From: Dehalogenimonas formicexedens
GTDB taxonomy: Bacteria > Chloroflexota > Dehalococcoidia > Dehalococcoidales > Dehalococcoidaceae
Assembly (NCBI RefSeq): GCF_001953175.1
Contig: NZ_CP018258.1
Coordinates: forward strand, 1 to 64,000
Length of the DNA: 64,000 nt
Direction: 5' to 3'
The notes under the pieces were generated by a model. That model was not told the DNA's origin and made no database searches. It was given only the letters and a program-made list of their open reading frames with translations. Shown one piece after another: positions 40,471 to 49,438 of this stretch. Within the stretch, counting starts at the first letter, position 1. Each line of letters starts with the position of its first letter. A program made the translations under genes and the position numbers.

Positions 40471-42837
40471 TTATTTCTTCCGCCACAGGGTATGCCCGTC
40501 AGTGATGAAGCTAACGGAACCCGAGGTATCGGTTCGGAAAACGCCGTTCTCAATGCAGATTGAATCGAGCGCCGAGACGACGGCAGAAGTCGGATGGCCG
40601 TAGCTGTTCCGGCCGACCTGGATGATGGCTAATTCCGGGGGGGCAACGGCCAGAAAAGCGGCACCGGTCGAACCGTTTGACCCGTGGTGGGCTACTTTCA
40701 AAACGGTCGCGTCAGGTAACAACCGGCGATAGACTAATTCCAGTTCGGAGGATTGGGGCAGATCGCCGGTGAAAAGGAAAGAAGTTTCGCCGTATTTGAG
40801 GCCCAGGACGAGACAGGAAGCGTTGGTATCGGCGATCGTGTCATCGTACGGATTAAAAACCTCCAGTTCCAAACCCCCTGCAAGCCTGATCCGCTGACCC
40901 GCTGAGACGGCGGTATCGGGCACCTTCTTTTCATCGATCAGCCGCCGCCATTCACCGTAGAGATCGGTGTCAGCCGGAATACCGGAATCGACTATCTGGA
41001 TGATCTTGTACCGGTTAAGAGCCTCAACCAGACCGGTAAGGTGATCGGCATCGGCGTGGGTCGACACCACCAGCTCGATGGTCCGGTCCCAGAAAGGCAT
41101 TCGCCTGGACAATTCCTGGGTTAAGCGCTGCGGCGACGGACCGCCGTCGATGAGGATGTCCTGGCCGGCAGGCGTGCGGATGTAGATGGCGTCGCCCTGG
41201 CCGACATCGAGGAAGGTCACCTGCAGGCGGTGGTCAACCGGAAAATTCAAAATGGTTGAAACCAAGACGGTTATGAGGGTTATGGCAGGGATACCGAGTG
41301 ATACGAAGCGTCCCAATTTCACAGGTCTGGCATGGTCCTCGAAGGATTGCCGGCGCTCCCAGCGCCACAGCCACCAGGCGAACGCGGCCAGTACCGCATA
41401 GGATAACCAGATAAAAAGGGGATGAAAGGATTCAACCTGGATTGGCGGGATCCGGGCGAAAAATTCAACGGCGGCTAGAAGATAGCTTAACCCAAGCCAT
41501 GTTATGGCGCCGAATGGTATCGCTAAAACCGGCTGAATAACCGCAGCTATGCCGGTCAGCAGTCCGCCAAAAATGATCAGGGGCAACGCCGGGGCAGCGG
41601 CCAGGGTGGCGACACCGCCCGAAAGGGAAATATTACCGAAATAGTAGGCAATAAGGGGCAGGACACCGGCTACCGCGGCAAAGGAAACCGCAAGACCTTC
41701 GGCTACCCAGCGGAAAACGCCGTAAAAACGGGAGGATTTACCGGGGAATTTCAGCGCGGCCTGACGGGTGAACCGGTCGAGCGGCGGCAAAAGGAAAATA
41801 AGACCGGCCATGGCGGCGAAACTCATCTGGAACGAAGCCGACCATAATAATTGCGGATTGGCGGCAACCATCAGCGCGGCGGCAAAACAGAGCGCCGGGG
41901 CGGCCGCTTTCTGCCTGCCCAAAAGCTCGGCAAGCACGAAAATTGAAGCCATGATGGCACCGCGGACAACTGGAGAAGCCAGGCCTGAGAGTATGGTGAA
42001 AACCCACACCGCGGCCATGGCCAGCCAGACGTACCAGTAACCGCGACGGCCAATCAAGCCCCGGATGGCAAATAGCAGCACCGCGGCGACAATAGCCAGG
42101 TTCTGTCCCGAAACAGCCAGCAGGTGCGATGTTCCGGAGGCAGAAAAAGCCTGGTTCACCTCATCGGGGATGCCGGAGCGGATGCCGAGGGCAAGGCCCT
42201 GTGCCAGGGAGGCGTGCGGCTCAGGGAGGGCGGCGGCGATGTTATCGGCCAATCTCTGCCGGAGATCGTAAATCCCAGCCAGCATCGGGTTCCCATGTCC
42301 AGGGCTGACAGCGGTAACCGACGGGTACAAAACGGTGGCAAAAACCTCGTCGCGGGCGAGGTAGGCTCGCCAGTCGAAGGTATCGAAGACCGGGGGCTCG
42401 AGCAACATACCGGTCACGGTTATCCGGTCGCCGTAATCGTATTCGGGAAACGGCGTAACATAGACCATGACGGCTCCGGTTACTGCACGACACTCGCCGT
42501 CGATAAGTACGGAAATGCCGGAAAGCCGGAGAGCCTGCGATTTCTCCCTGGCTTCGGGCATCCGGCTGACCGTGCCTTCAAAAGTGTGAGCGCTGCCGTC
42601 GATGAAGCTTGCAACGTTGTTTCCGCCCGTTCCGGAAAAGCTCGAATGGAAATACAGGGCGCCGCCTGCAAATATCAAGATGGCGGCAGCGGCAAGAACA
42701 GCACGGGCCCGCCAGCGTTTCACCAGTGCGAACAACATGGGGAAAATGGCGGCGATAAACCAGAGAGGCGATGGCATTAGCTGCGAGCCAAGCCAAACGC
42801 CGGTGACCCAGGCCAGCGACAGAACGATCAGGACCAA
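40471..42837 (-). CDS. comEC: DNA uptake channel ComEC/Rec2
   Basis: This 788-residue membrane protein carries DNA across the inner membrane in natural transformation. The N-terminal OB-like region, the central competence domain with many spans (SGTSHLLAVSGQNLAIVAA near 230) and the C-terminal metallo-beta-lactamase domain (VVSTHADADHLTG, then VLKVAHHGSNGST) are all present. The start is a TTG three nt after the comEA stop. The pair suggests transformation competence, though the pilus genes are not in this window. Confidence 0.94.
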   Translation of the reverse strand: MVLIVLSLAWVTGVWLGSQLMPSPLWFIAAIFPMLFALVKRWRARAVLAAAAILIFAGGALYFHSSFSGTGGNNVASFIDGSAHTFEGTVSRMPEAREKSQALRLSGISVLIDGECRAVTGAVMVYVTPFPEYDYGDRITVTGMLLEPPVFDTFDWRAYLARDEVFATVLYPSVTAVSPGHGNPMLAGIYDLRQRLADNIAAALPEPHASLAQGLALGIRSGIPDEVNQAFSASGTSHLLAVSGQNLAIVAAVLLFAIRGLIGRRGYWYVWLAMAAVWVFTILSGLASPVVRGAIMASIFVLAELLGRQKAAAPALCFAAALMVAANPQLLWSASFQMSFAAMAGLIFLLPPLDRFTRQAALKFPGKSSRFYGVFRWVAEGLAVSFAAVAGVLPLIAYYFGNISLSGGVATLAAAPALPLIIFGGLLTGIAAVIQPVLAIPFGAITWLGLSYLLAAVEFFARIPPIQVESFHPLFIWLSYAVLAAFAWWLWRWERRQSFEDHARPVKLGRFVSLGIPAITLITVLVSTILNFPVDHRLQVTFLDVGQGDAIYIRTPAGQDILIDGGPSPQRLTQELSRRMPFWDRTIELVVSTHADADHLTGLVEALNRYKIIQIVDSGIPADTDLYGEWRRLIDEKKVPDTAVSAGQRIRLAGGLELEVFNPYDDTIADTNASCLVLGLKYGETSFLFTGDLPQSSELELVYRRLLPDATVLKVAHHGSNGSTGAAFLAVAPPELAIIQVGRNSYGHPTSAVVSALDSICIENGVFRTDTSGSVSFITDGHTLWRKK

Positions 42838-42840
42838 GGC

Positions 42841-43317
42841 TTACCCCGACACCGTTATTAAATCTTTGAGGGAATCGTACGTCGACTGGCCGAAGCCGGG
42901 AACCTTTACCAGTTCCAGGATGTTCACGAAGGGGCCGTGGGCGGTCCGGTAATCGATGATGGCCGCTGCTTTGACGGCGCCGATGCCGGGAAGGGCTTCC
43001 AGCAACCAGGCCTCGGCGGTGTTGATGTTGATCTTCTGAGGGGCGTTGGAGACTCCGCCGACAATCAGTTTTACACTTGTGTTGGAGCCGGTTTGACCGC
43101 CCGCTGCCTGGAGTAAATCCTCGAGCGTATCCCCGGCTTTCACAGGGTAAATGCCGGGAAGAGTTACGGCGCCTTCGATGGCAACTGAGGCGAATGGGGC
43201 CGGCGCGGTAGTGGGCGTATAGATCTCGACCAAAGAAGAATCCCCGCACCCAGAGAGGAGAAGCGGCGGAACAAGCAGCAATGTGAGTGAAATGATCAGC
43301 CGAAAGCGCCCTGCCAT
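42841..43317 (-). CDS. comEA: DNA-binding competence protein ComEA
   Basis: This 158-residue membrane-anchored DNA receptor has a signal sequence with lipobox LLLSGCG. A SLBB domain (GAVTLPGIYPVKAGDTLEDLL) follows, then a helix-hairpin-helix repeat (INTAEAWLLEALPGIGAVKAAAIIDYR ... GPFVNILELVKVPGFG). It is directly followed by comEC with TAA-N3-TTG spacing, so they are co-translated. Confidence 0.93.
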   Translation of the reverse strand: MAGRFRLIISLTLLLVPPLLLSGCGDSSLVEIYTPTTAPAPFASVAIEGAVTLPGIYPVKAGDTLEDLLQAAGGQTGSNTSVKLIVGGVSNAPQKININTAEAWLLEALPGIGAVKAAAIIDYRTAHGPFVNILELVKVPGFGQSTYDSLKDLITVSG

Positions 43318-43442
43318 GATGCCCCCAAAACAAAAAATTGATTTAGGCTATACCCAATCGGGAGGTGCGTCAAGGGTTTTACGGGTTTTGACATGCCGAA
43401 CCGGAAGGATATGATTAACCTGGTGGTCGAAGGAGGCTTGGT

Positions 43443-44243
43443 ATGAAGCTGAACTGGCTCTGGACGCTGGGCGTGGGCGTCGCGCTCTTTTTTGTCACTA
43501 ACGTAACAATGCAAAGCACCGGCAATCCCAACTTTTTCCCGACGGTAATCATGCTGGGATCGTTCGTGGTGCCGGTGGCGTTCATCACTTTCTTTTACGA
43601 GCATATTCGCGACAGGGATATACCTCTTTCAGTACTGGGCGGCTCTTTTCTCCTCGGTGGGGCTATCGGCACGGTCGCCGCGGGTCTTTTGGAATACTCG
43701 ACTCTGACCAGCTCATCCGTATCAAGCCTTTTCGGAGTGGGCTTGATCGAGGAATCGGCGAAAATTATCGTGCCGGTCGTCCTGTTCCTGGGCTGGAAAT
43801 ACCGGCACCAGGCAGACGGTCTGCTCTTCGGGGTGACGGTGGGCATGGGTTTTGCGGCACTCGAGACCATGGGTTATGCGCTAGTCACGCTGATCCAGAG
43901 CCAGGGCGACGTTACGGCAATGAACCAGGTACTCCTGGTCAGGGGGCTTCTGGCGCCTGCCGGGCACGGCGCCTGGACCGGCATTATCTGCGCGGTTCTA
44001 TGGCGGGAGAGAGCCAGAGCGGGTAAGGTCACCATCAACGCCTGGGTTATCGGCGCCTTTATCCTGGCGGTGGTCTTGCACGCCGCCTGGGACATCGTAA
44101 ACAGCCAGAGTTCCAACGCCGTCGCCTATGGCGGCATGCTGGCGGTGGCCTTGGTCAGCCTGGGCGTGCTGTTCGCGCTCTACGCCAGCGCCCGCAAGGA
44201 AGTCGGGCAGACACCGGCAGCGGAAAAAGCCCAAACCATTTAA
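43443..44243 (+). CDS. PrsW-family intramembrane metalloprotease
   Basis: This 266-residue protein has about seven spans and the PrsW motifs: EExxK in GLIEESAKIIVPVVLFLG, FAALETMGYAL and HGAWTGIICAVL with the HxxxxG metal site. PrsW cleaves an anti-sigma factor in Bacillus; the target here is unknown. GGAGG lies 8 nt before the ATG. Confidence 0.9.
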   Translation: MKLNWLWTLGVGVALFFVTNVTMQSTGNPNFFPTVIMLGSFVVPVAFITFFYEHIRDRDIPLSVLGGSFLLGGAIGTVAAGLLEYSTLTSSSVSSLFGVGLIEESAKIIVPVVLFLGWKYRHQADGLLFGVTVGMGFAALETMGYALVTLIQSQGDVTAMNQVLLVRGLLAPAGHGAWTGIICAVLWRERARAGKVTINAWVIGAFILAVVLHAAWDIVNSQSSNAVAYGGMLAVALVSLGVLFALYASARKEVGQTPAAEKAQTI

Positions 44244-44262
44244 CGCAAGTTACCAATACTTG

Positions 44263-44730
44263 TTATTTTGGGGATAGATCATGGCGCCGGCTTGCCGAGC
44301 GCATCGCCAGTTCAAGCTGTTCCAGGAATGTCTGGCGATCCCGGGGCGAGAAGACGACGTCCATACCGCCGCGCCGGATGAGCTCAATCACGCCTTTGCC
44401 GGAAGTTGCCAGGCGCAGTCCGAAATAAACCCAGGCCTCGGCGCCTCCGGCGGGGCGCGCTTCCTTGATCGTCGAAAGTGGAATGTCGTATTTGATTGGG
44501 CTTCCCAGAAGAATGCGAACCCGGTCGTCCAGGATCTGGTACTTCCGAGGAATGATGAAGTAAAAAAGCAGCAGTTCGAAGACGGCGGTGCCGACCATGA
44601 TCCAGAAGGTCTCCGGGATCAGGAAGGCGAGCAGCAGATCGACGAACACCAGCAGGATTATCACCCCGGCGATCGGCGCGGTGTCGTATCGGGGAGAATC
44701 CTCGTAGCGGAGCTCAGGAGACTGTTTCAT
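44263..44730 (-). CDS. Membrane protein with bacterial PH domain
   Basis: This 155-residue protein has two adjacent spans near 20-60 (GVIILLVFVDLLLAFLI, FWIMVGTAVFELLLFYFI). A pleckstrin-homology-like domain follows (KYQILDDRVRILLGSPIKYDIPLSTIKEA), with VFSPRDRQTFLEQLELAM near the end. Function is unknown. It starts immediately after the ychF-like stop on the same strand. Confidence 0.83.
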   Translation of the reverse strand: MKQSPELRYEDSPRYDTAPIAGVIILLVFVDLLLAFLIPETFWIMVGTAVFELLLFYFIIPRKYQILDDRVRILLGSPIKYDIPLSTIKEARPAGGAEAWVYFGLRLATSGKGVIELIRRGGMDVVFSPRDRQTFLEQLELAMRSASRRHDLSPK

Positions 44731-44731
44731 G

Positions 44732-45808
44732 TTAAACGTTGAACAGGAAGTTGGCGATATCGCCGTCCTTCATGATGTAGGTTTTGCCCTCGAGGCGGAG
44801 GACTCCCTGGCGCTTGGCCTCGGCGAGCGATCCCGCGCGGATAAAATCATCGTAGGCGACGATCTCGGCCCGGATGAAGCCGCGCTGGATGTCGGAGTGA
44901 ATTTTACCGGCGGCAAACTGGGCGTTGGTGCCGGCGGTGATGCTCCAGGCCCGGCATTCGTCCGGTCCGGCGGTGAAGAAGGAGATCAGGTCCAAGAGAG
45001 CATATGACGCTCGAATAGTCCGGGATAAGCCAGTCTCGGACAGCCCGTAGTCCGCCCGGAACTCGGCGGCGGAGGCGGCGTCCATGGTCGCCAGTTCGGC
45101 TTCAAGTTTGCCGCAGATGGCGATGAGCCGGCGCTTGTTTCCGGAGAATTTGGCGGTAAATTCCTTTTCGATCCTGTCGACGTTCGGCAGGTCTTCCTCG
45201 CCGATGTTGATCACGGTCAACAGCGGTTTGGCGGACAGAAACTGGTAACCGGCGAGCGATTTCTCTTCTTCTTCGGTGAGTTCGACATCGCGCAGTGGAA
45301 TGTCCTTTTCCAGTTCGCCTTTCAGGCGATTGATCAATTCCTGCTCGGCCAGGATCTTGGGGCGCTCGGTGGCCTTGGCGGCCTTGAGAGACTGCTCGAT
45401 CTTGCCCAGGCGGCGCTCGATAATCGCCAGGTCGGAAAAGGTAAGTTCCAGGTTCATGGCTTCGATATCGCGGGCGGCGTCGACGGTGAGCTGGGGGTGG
45501 GGCACCGATTCGTCTTTGAAGGCGCGGACGACGCTGACCAGTTCGTCCATGGCGGAGAGTTCCCGCAGGGCTTCGCCGCCGATGTTCTTGACCGAAGCGC
45601 CAAGATCAAGGTATTTCACCTCGGCGAAGGTTGTTTTCACAGGTTTGAACATGGCTGACAGCTTGTCGATGCGGGCGTCCGGCACCTTGGCGATGCCGAT
45701 GTGGACAGATTCCCCCGGGCGGGCAGCCGCGGCGGCGCCGGTGGCGGCCTCAAAAATTGTAGTGCGGCCGCTCATGGACAGGCCGATAATGCCGATAGAT
45801 AAAGCCAT
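44732..45808 (-). CDS. Divergent YchF/OLA1-family P-loop protein
   Basis: This 358-residue protein matches YchF in length and in its C-terminal TGS domain, which is highly conserved (AWSITAGTNAQFAAGKIHSD, then GFIRAEIVAYDD and YIMKDGDIANFLFNV). The N-terminal nucleotide site is degraded. The P-loop reads GLSMSGRTT instead of GxxxxGKS/T, so the key Lys is Arg, and the DxxG motif is absent (YLDLGASVKN). Normal YchF binds ATP and the ribosome. This one may bind nucleotide weakly or not at all. It is upstream of the PH-domain gene. Confidence 0.88.
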   Translation of the reverse strand: MALSIGIIGLSMSGRTTIFEAATGAAAAARPGESVHIGIAKVPDARIDKLSAMFKPVKTTFAEVKYLDLGASVKNIGGEALRELSAMDELVSVVRAFKDESVPHPQLTVDAARDIEAMNLELTFSDLAIIERRLGKIEQSLKAAKATERPKILAEQELINRLKGELEKDIPLRDVELTEEEEKSLAGYQFLSAKPLLTVINIGEEDLPNVDRIEKEFTAKFSGNKRRLIAICGKLEAELATMDAASAAEFRADYGLSETGLSRTIRASYALLDLISFFTAGPDECRAWSITAGTNAQFAAGKIHSDIQRGFIRAEIVAYDDFIRAGSLAEAKRQGVLRLEGKTYIMKDGDIANFLFNV

Positions 45809-45861
45809 TCAAAATCCTTTGTTAATAGTCGCGGACATTATACCATTCAAGCTGGCAGCTT
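45809..45861. other. Short gap between ychF and copy C
   Basis: Upstream of the ychF-like gene I see only AT-rich sequence and a small inverted repeat (CAGCTTTCAGCAGCCTGG context). Confidence 0.3.
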
Positions 45862-46170
45862 TCAGCAGCCTGGTTTTATTTTGAATTTGCATTGTACGTA
45901 AAAACGACTCAAACGACTTGCTGACGCATGGACCGCGCCGAATTTCAAACGTTTAGTCACACTGCCAATTGTTCGGGCATGCTTTTTAAAATCTTTCGAA
46001 ACGACACGATTGAAACCTGCGATATTCACGATTGAGTCGTTTGGCGCGGACAATTCATTCAATGCGTTCATTTCAAACAAGTAGAGAGGCATCAGTTTAT
46101 AACCGTCAGTCAATGTTTTGATTCGAGGGGTCTCCGGCAAATAATAGTACTGGTGTACTAATATACCTCA
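45862..46170 (-). pseudogene. Copy C of the unknown basic-protein family, start lost
   Basis: The frame is open from a TTG at 46140 to 45862 (92 codons). It carries SKDFKKHARTIGSVTKRLKFG and the C-terminal ASRLSRFYVQCKFKIK, which matches copies A and B. At the place where copies A and B have ATG (6-7 nt after the -10 box), this copy reads TGA (46170-46168), and an in-frame TAG follows soon after. It may still be made from the TTG, but I treat it as a decaying copy. It is AT-richer than the surrounding genes. Function is unknown. Confidence 0.4.
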
Positions 46171-46176
46171 GCTGGT

Positions 46177-46247
46177 ATTATAGCACCAGTGTTCTCTAAG
46201 ATGTCAAGCGTTTCGTGTCGTTTTTGGTGCCATTTTGAAAATATTTT
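46177..46247 (-). promoter_or_regulatory. Conserved 19-bp-spacer promoter, copy C
   Basis: TTGACA (46207-46202) and TATAAT (46182-46177) on the minus strand are 19 bp apart. AACGACACGAAACGC upstream matches copy B. A perfect dyad TAGTACACCAGTACTA lies just downstream (46158-46143). Confidence 0.7.
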
Positions 46248-46563
46248 TGTAATAAGCTCCTGGAGATCAACAGTCTCCATCAAACTAGACATATGCAACG
46301 TGCCCAGCTACAGCATTGAGATAACGATGGATACGGTGTCCCAAGACTTTGGAAGTGATGAGGCGGGCGAGCGGCCGCTCGCCCCTACCATAAACCGGGC
46401 GGGCGGGTTAAAAACCCGCCCCTACAGCGAACGTTTGGCGTAGGATGCCTCGCTCCCGCTCGCGGCGGGAGAGAAGGAAGTTTCGTTATAAGGGAGGAAG
46501 ATTGCCACGCCTTCGTTTGCATCACGAGCAAGCCCGATGGAATCGAGGCTCGCAAAGACAGTT
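46248..46563. repeat. Repeat island downstream of the radical SAM gene
   Basis: It contains a GAGCGGCCGCTC palindrome within GGCGAGCGGCCGCTCGCCCC near 46367-46386, GGCGGGTTAAAAACCCGCC near 46402-46420, and a TCTTTGCGAG...GGCAATCT element on the minus strand (about 46503-46560). A 31-bp near copy (46423-46453) of the radical SAM gene's 3' end (46565-46595) is also present. No gene is visible. Confidence 0.8.
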
Positions 46564-48408
46564 TTACAGCGAACGTTTGGCCAGGGAAGCCTCGCAATCG
46601 GCGACGAGGTTCTGGAGTCCGCAGGCGAGGCAGGGGGAATCGTGGCAGTCACCGGTGGCCTCACCGGACAGGGCGCGCTTGTATTCCCGCCGCAAATAGC
46701 CCTCGGTGACGCCGGTCTCGATGTGCGACCACGGGAAGACTTCATCGAGCGGCCGCTGGCGGCGGGCATAGAATGCGGGGTCGAGGCCGAACTCGGCGAA
46801 GGCGTCCGCCCAGCGCTGCCAGGAGAAAAATTCCGACCAGCCGTCGAGCATGCTGCCGCGCTTCCAGGCGGAGTAAATTACCTTGGACAAACGCCGGTCG
46901 CCCCGCGAGATAGCCGCTTCGAGCAGGCTGGCCTTGGGTTCCGACCATGAAAGGCGGATGCCCTTGCTCCTGACCCGGTCCAGCAGGTGCCGCTGCTTGA
47001 CGATAATGGTCTCCTCGTCATCCTGGGCCGCCCACTGGAATGGGGTGTGGGGCTTGGGGATGAAGGTGGAGAGACTGACCCGCAAGCCGGGGCGGCGGCC
47101 GGGGGCGTTTCTGCCCAGGGCATAGACTTTGTGAAGAGTGTCGGCCATGACCGACAGGTCGTCGAGGGTTTCGGTCGGAAGGCCGAGCATGTAATAGAGC
47201 TTCATGCCGGTCCAGCCGCGGTCGAAGGCGGCCTGGGCGGTGGCAAAAAGATCTTCGTCAGGAATGATCTTGTTGATCACTTTCTGAAGGCGGGGCGAAG
47301 CCGCTTCGGGCGCGAAGGTCAAGCCGCTTTTCCGGCCTTCGGGCAGGCTTTCGACCAGGGAGACCGAACCGGGGGTGATCCGTAACGAAGGCAGCGAGAT
47401 GGCGATGTGCCTGCCGTGGTATCGTTCTGCCATCTTGCCGACCAAACCGTCGATATCGTCGTAGTCGGAAGTGGACAGCGAAAGCAGTGAGATCTCGTCG
47501 TAACCGCAGTTGGCGATGATCTCGTCGGCGGCATCGATGACTTCCTGGTGGGGGCGCTGGCGGGCGGGGCGGTAGACGACCCCGGCATGGCAGAAGCGGC
47601 AGCCCCGGACGCAGCCGCGGGAGATCTCGATAACGCCCCGATCCTGGACGGCCTCGATGTAAGGAACGACGGGCGTGGTGACAGGCGGCGGCAGTGTCTG
47701 GACGATGCGGCGAGTAATCGTGGCCGGAGCGACCGCATCATTTGGAGTGATTGAGGCAACGGTGCCGCCGTCATGGTATGTGACATCGTAGAGTGAGGGG
47801 ACATACAACCCCCCGACGGCCGCCAATCGTTTTAATAATCCGGCTTTGCCGCCGGGTTTACCGCTTGTTTTCCAATCGTGGAAAACGTCGGCGAATTCGG
47901 CTATCGAGTCCTCGCCGTCGCCGATGAAGAAGACATCGACAAAATCGGCGACCGGTTCCGGGTTGAACATCGACGTCCCGCCGGCGATAACCAAAGGCTC
48001 GCTTTCGGCGCGGCCGGCAGCCCAGGCGGGGATTCCCGCGAGGTCCAGCATCTCAAGCATCGTGGTGAAGGAGAGTTCGGCGCCCAGCGAGAAACCGACG
48101 ACGTCAAAGTCCCGAACCGGGCGGAAATTCTCGAGCGAAAGCAGGGTCAATCCATTGTCACGGATCGCCTTGATCATATCCGGCCAGGGCATATAGGCAC
48201 GCTCGGCGAGGGCTTCCGGACGGCGGTTGATGATGTCGTAGAGAATGGGCAGGGAGAGATTGGAGAGGGCTACCTCGTACAGGTCCGGGAAGCAAAAGGC
48301 GATCCGAACCGGTGTCGCGTCAAAGTCTTTTTTGACCGCGTTGACCTCGCCGCCGGTGTAGCGGGCGGGTTTTTGGACTTTATATAAAATGGAATCGGGG
48401 TAGGACAA
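46564..48408 (-). CDS. B12-binding-type radical SAM protein (TIGR03960-like)
   Basis: This 614-residue protein has an N-terminal region resembling a B12-binding fold (RIAFCFPDLYEVALSNLSLPI ... FDVVGFSLGAEL). A radical SAM core follows with the cluster motif CVRGCRFCHAG near 258, then SLPSLRI and FAPEAASPRLQKVINK, typical of TIGR03960. The C-terminus has CHDSPCLACGL. Such proteins often pair with a DUF2344 protein, which is absent here. The reaction is unknown. It uses a TTG start with GGAG upstream. Confidence 0.9.
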   Translation of the reverse strand: MSYPDSILYKVQKPARYTGGEVNAVKKDFDATPVRIAFCFPDLYEVALSNLSLPILYDIINRRPEALAERAYMPWPDMIKAIRDNGLTLLSLENFRPVRDFDVVGFSLGAELSFTTMLEMLDLAGIPAWAAGRAESEPLVIAGGTSMFNPEPVADFVDVFFIGDGEDSIAEFADVFHDWKTSGKPGGKAGLLKRLAAVGGLYVPSLYDVTYHDGGTVASITPNDAVAPATITRRIVQTLPPPVTTPVVPYIEAVQDRGVIEISRGCVRGCRFCHAGVVYRPARQRPHQEVIDAADEIIANCGYDEISLLSLSTSDYDDIDGLVGKMAERYHGRHIAISLPSLRITPGSVSLVESLPEGRKSGLTFAPEAASPRLQKVINKIIPDEDLFATAQAAFDRGWTGMKLYYMLGLPTETLDDLSVMADTLHKVYALGRNAPGRRPGLRVSLSTFIPKPHTPFQWAAQDDEETIIVKQRHLLDRVRSKGIRLSWSEPKASLLEAAISRGDRRLSKVIYSAWKRGSMLDGWSEFFSWQRWADAFAEFGLDPAFYARRQRPLDEVFPWSHIETGVTEGYLRREYKRALSGEATGDCHDSPCLACGLQNLVADCEASLAKRSL

Positions 48409-48493
48409 TCAATGACTCCACAAATAAAAATTCAATGCGTCCGAGGCTTTGAGATTCTTCCCCTTCGCTCCGCTCGAGGGTCAGAATGACAGT

Positions 48494-49285
48494 TCATGTT
48501 GTCGCTCCATCGAGTTCTGATAAATGGAAGACCATACCGTCGCGGGCGGCGATGACGCGGATGCCGGTGCGTTCGGTCATACCGGCGGCGATTTCCCAGG
48601 GGTGAGCCCGCCAGACGTTCATGCCGAAATGGGTCAGGATGGCCTCTTTTGGCTTGACAGCGGCGATGATTTTCTCCGCTTCGTCCAGTGTCAGATGATC
48701 GACCGTCGGCCGCGATTCGGTCAGGACGACATTGATGATCAGCAGGTCGGCTTTCTTATAGGCATCAAGCAAGTCATCGAAATAGCGGGTATCGGTGACA
48801 TAGGCGATCGATTTGCCGCCGGAGTGAAAAACGATGCCGTAGGTCTCAACCGGGTGGCGGTGGCGGAGGGGAGTTTCGAACTTCAGCCCGTCGAGTTCGT
48901 ACTTGCCGCCTTCTTTCAGGACAACGACCTCATCGAGGAACTTTTTGATGTATGAGTAAATCACCGGTTCGGGACCGAAGGCATCGGACGGCGCGTAAAA
49001 CTTGCCCTTGCCGCGAAAACCGCCGCCAGTCATCGCTTCTATCATGACGTTGACGTCCCCGGAGTGGTCGAGGTGGCGGTGGGAGAGAAGGACGGCGTCA
49101 AGAGTCTCAGCCTTTAGCTTGCGCTTGTTGACCTGGACGATGCAGCCGGGGCCCGGATCAACAAGGATGTTTTTGCCCGAAAGCGACAGCCACATGCCGC
49201 CGGAAGCCAGAATCTGGTGGGCAACCATAATGCGGGCGCCGCCGGTGCCCAGGAAAGTGATGGTATCGTCGCGGGGTTCAGTCAT
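48494..49285 (-). CDS. Metallo-beta-lactamase-fold hydrolase (RNase Z-like)
   Basis: This 263-residue MBL-fold hydrolase has the metal motif LLSHRHLDHSGDVN (HxHxDH), a second-metal histidine in RHRHPVET, and YVTDTRYFDDLL and LTHFGMNVW later. It opens ITFLGTGGARIM. It resembles RNase Z and related phosphodiesterases but lacks a clear tRNA-binding exosite arm; the substrate is unknown. I start at the ATG 49285. Confidence 0.88.
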   Translation of the reverse strand: MTEPRDDTITFLGTGGARIMVAHQILASGGMWLSLSGKNILVDPGPGCIVQVNKRKLKAETLDAVLLSHRHLDHSGDVNVMIEAMTGGGFRGKGKFYAPSDAFGPEPVIYSYIKKFLDEVVVLKEGGKYELDGLKFETPLRHRHPVETYGIVFHSGGKSIAYVTDTRYFDDLLDAYKKADLLIINVVLTESRPTVDHLTLDEAEKIIAAVKPKEAILTHFGMNVWRAHPWEIAAGMTERTGIRVIAARDGMVFHLSELDGATT

Positions 49286-49328
49286 GACCGCCAAAGTATA
49301 GCAGAATCCCTACCCGCCACCCATACTC

Positions 49329-49400
49329 CACAAATCCGAAATCCGAATATCGAAATCCTGAACAATAACCAAAATGCCAAATTGAAAATCCAAAACGGGC
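49329..49400. repeat. ATCCGAAAT-type dispersed repeat
   Basis: AAATCCGAAATCCGAATATC is followed by GAAATCCTGAACAATAACCA and CAAATTGAAAATCCAAAACG. This is the same family as at 4.26, 13.66, 29.87 and 32.11 kb. Confidence 0.8.
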
Positions 49401-49438
49401 ACGACAATCCGCCAACATGAAAGGCCGACAGAGTGTTT

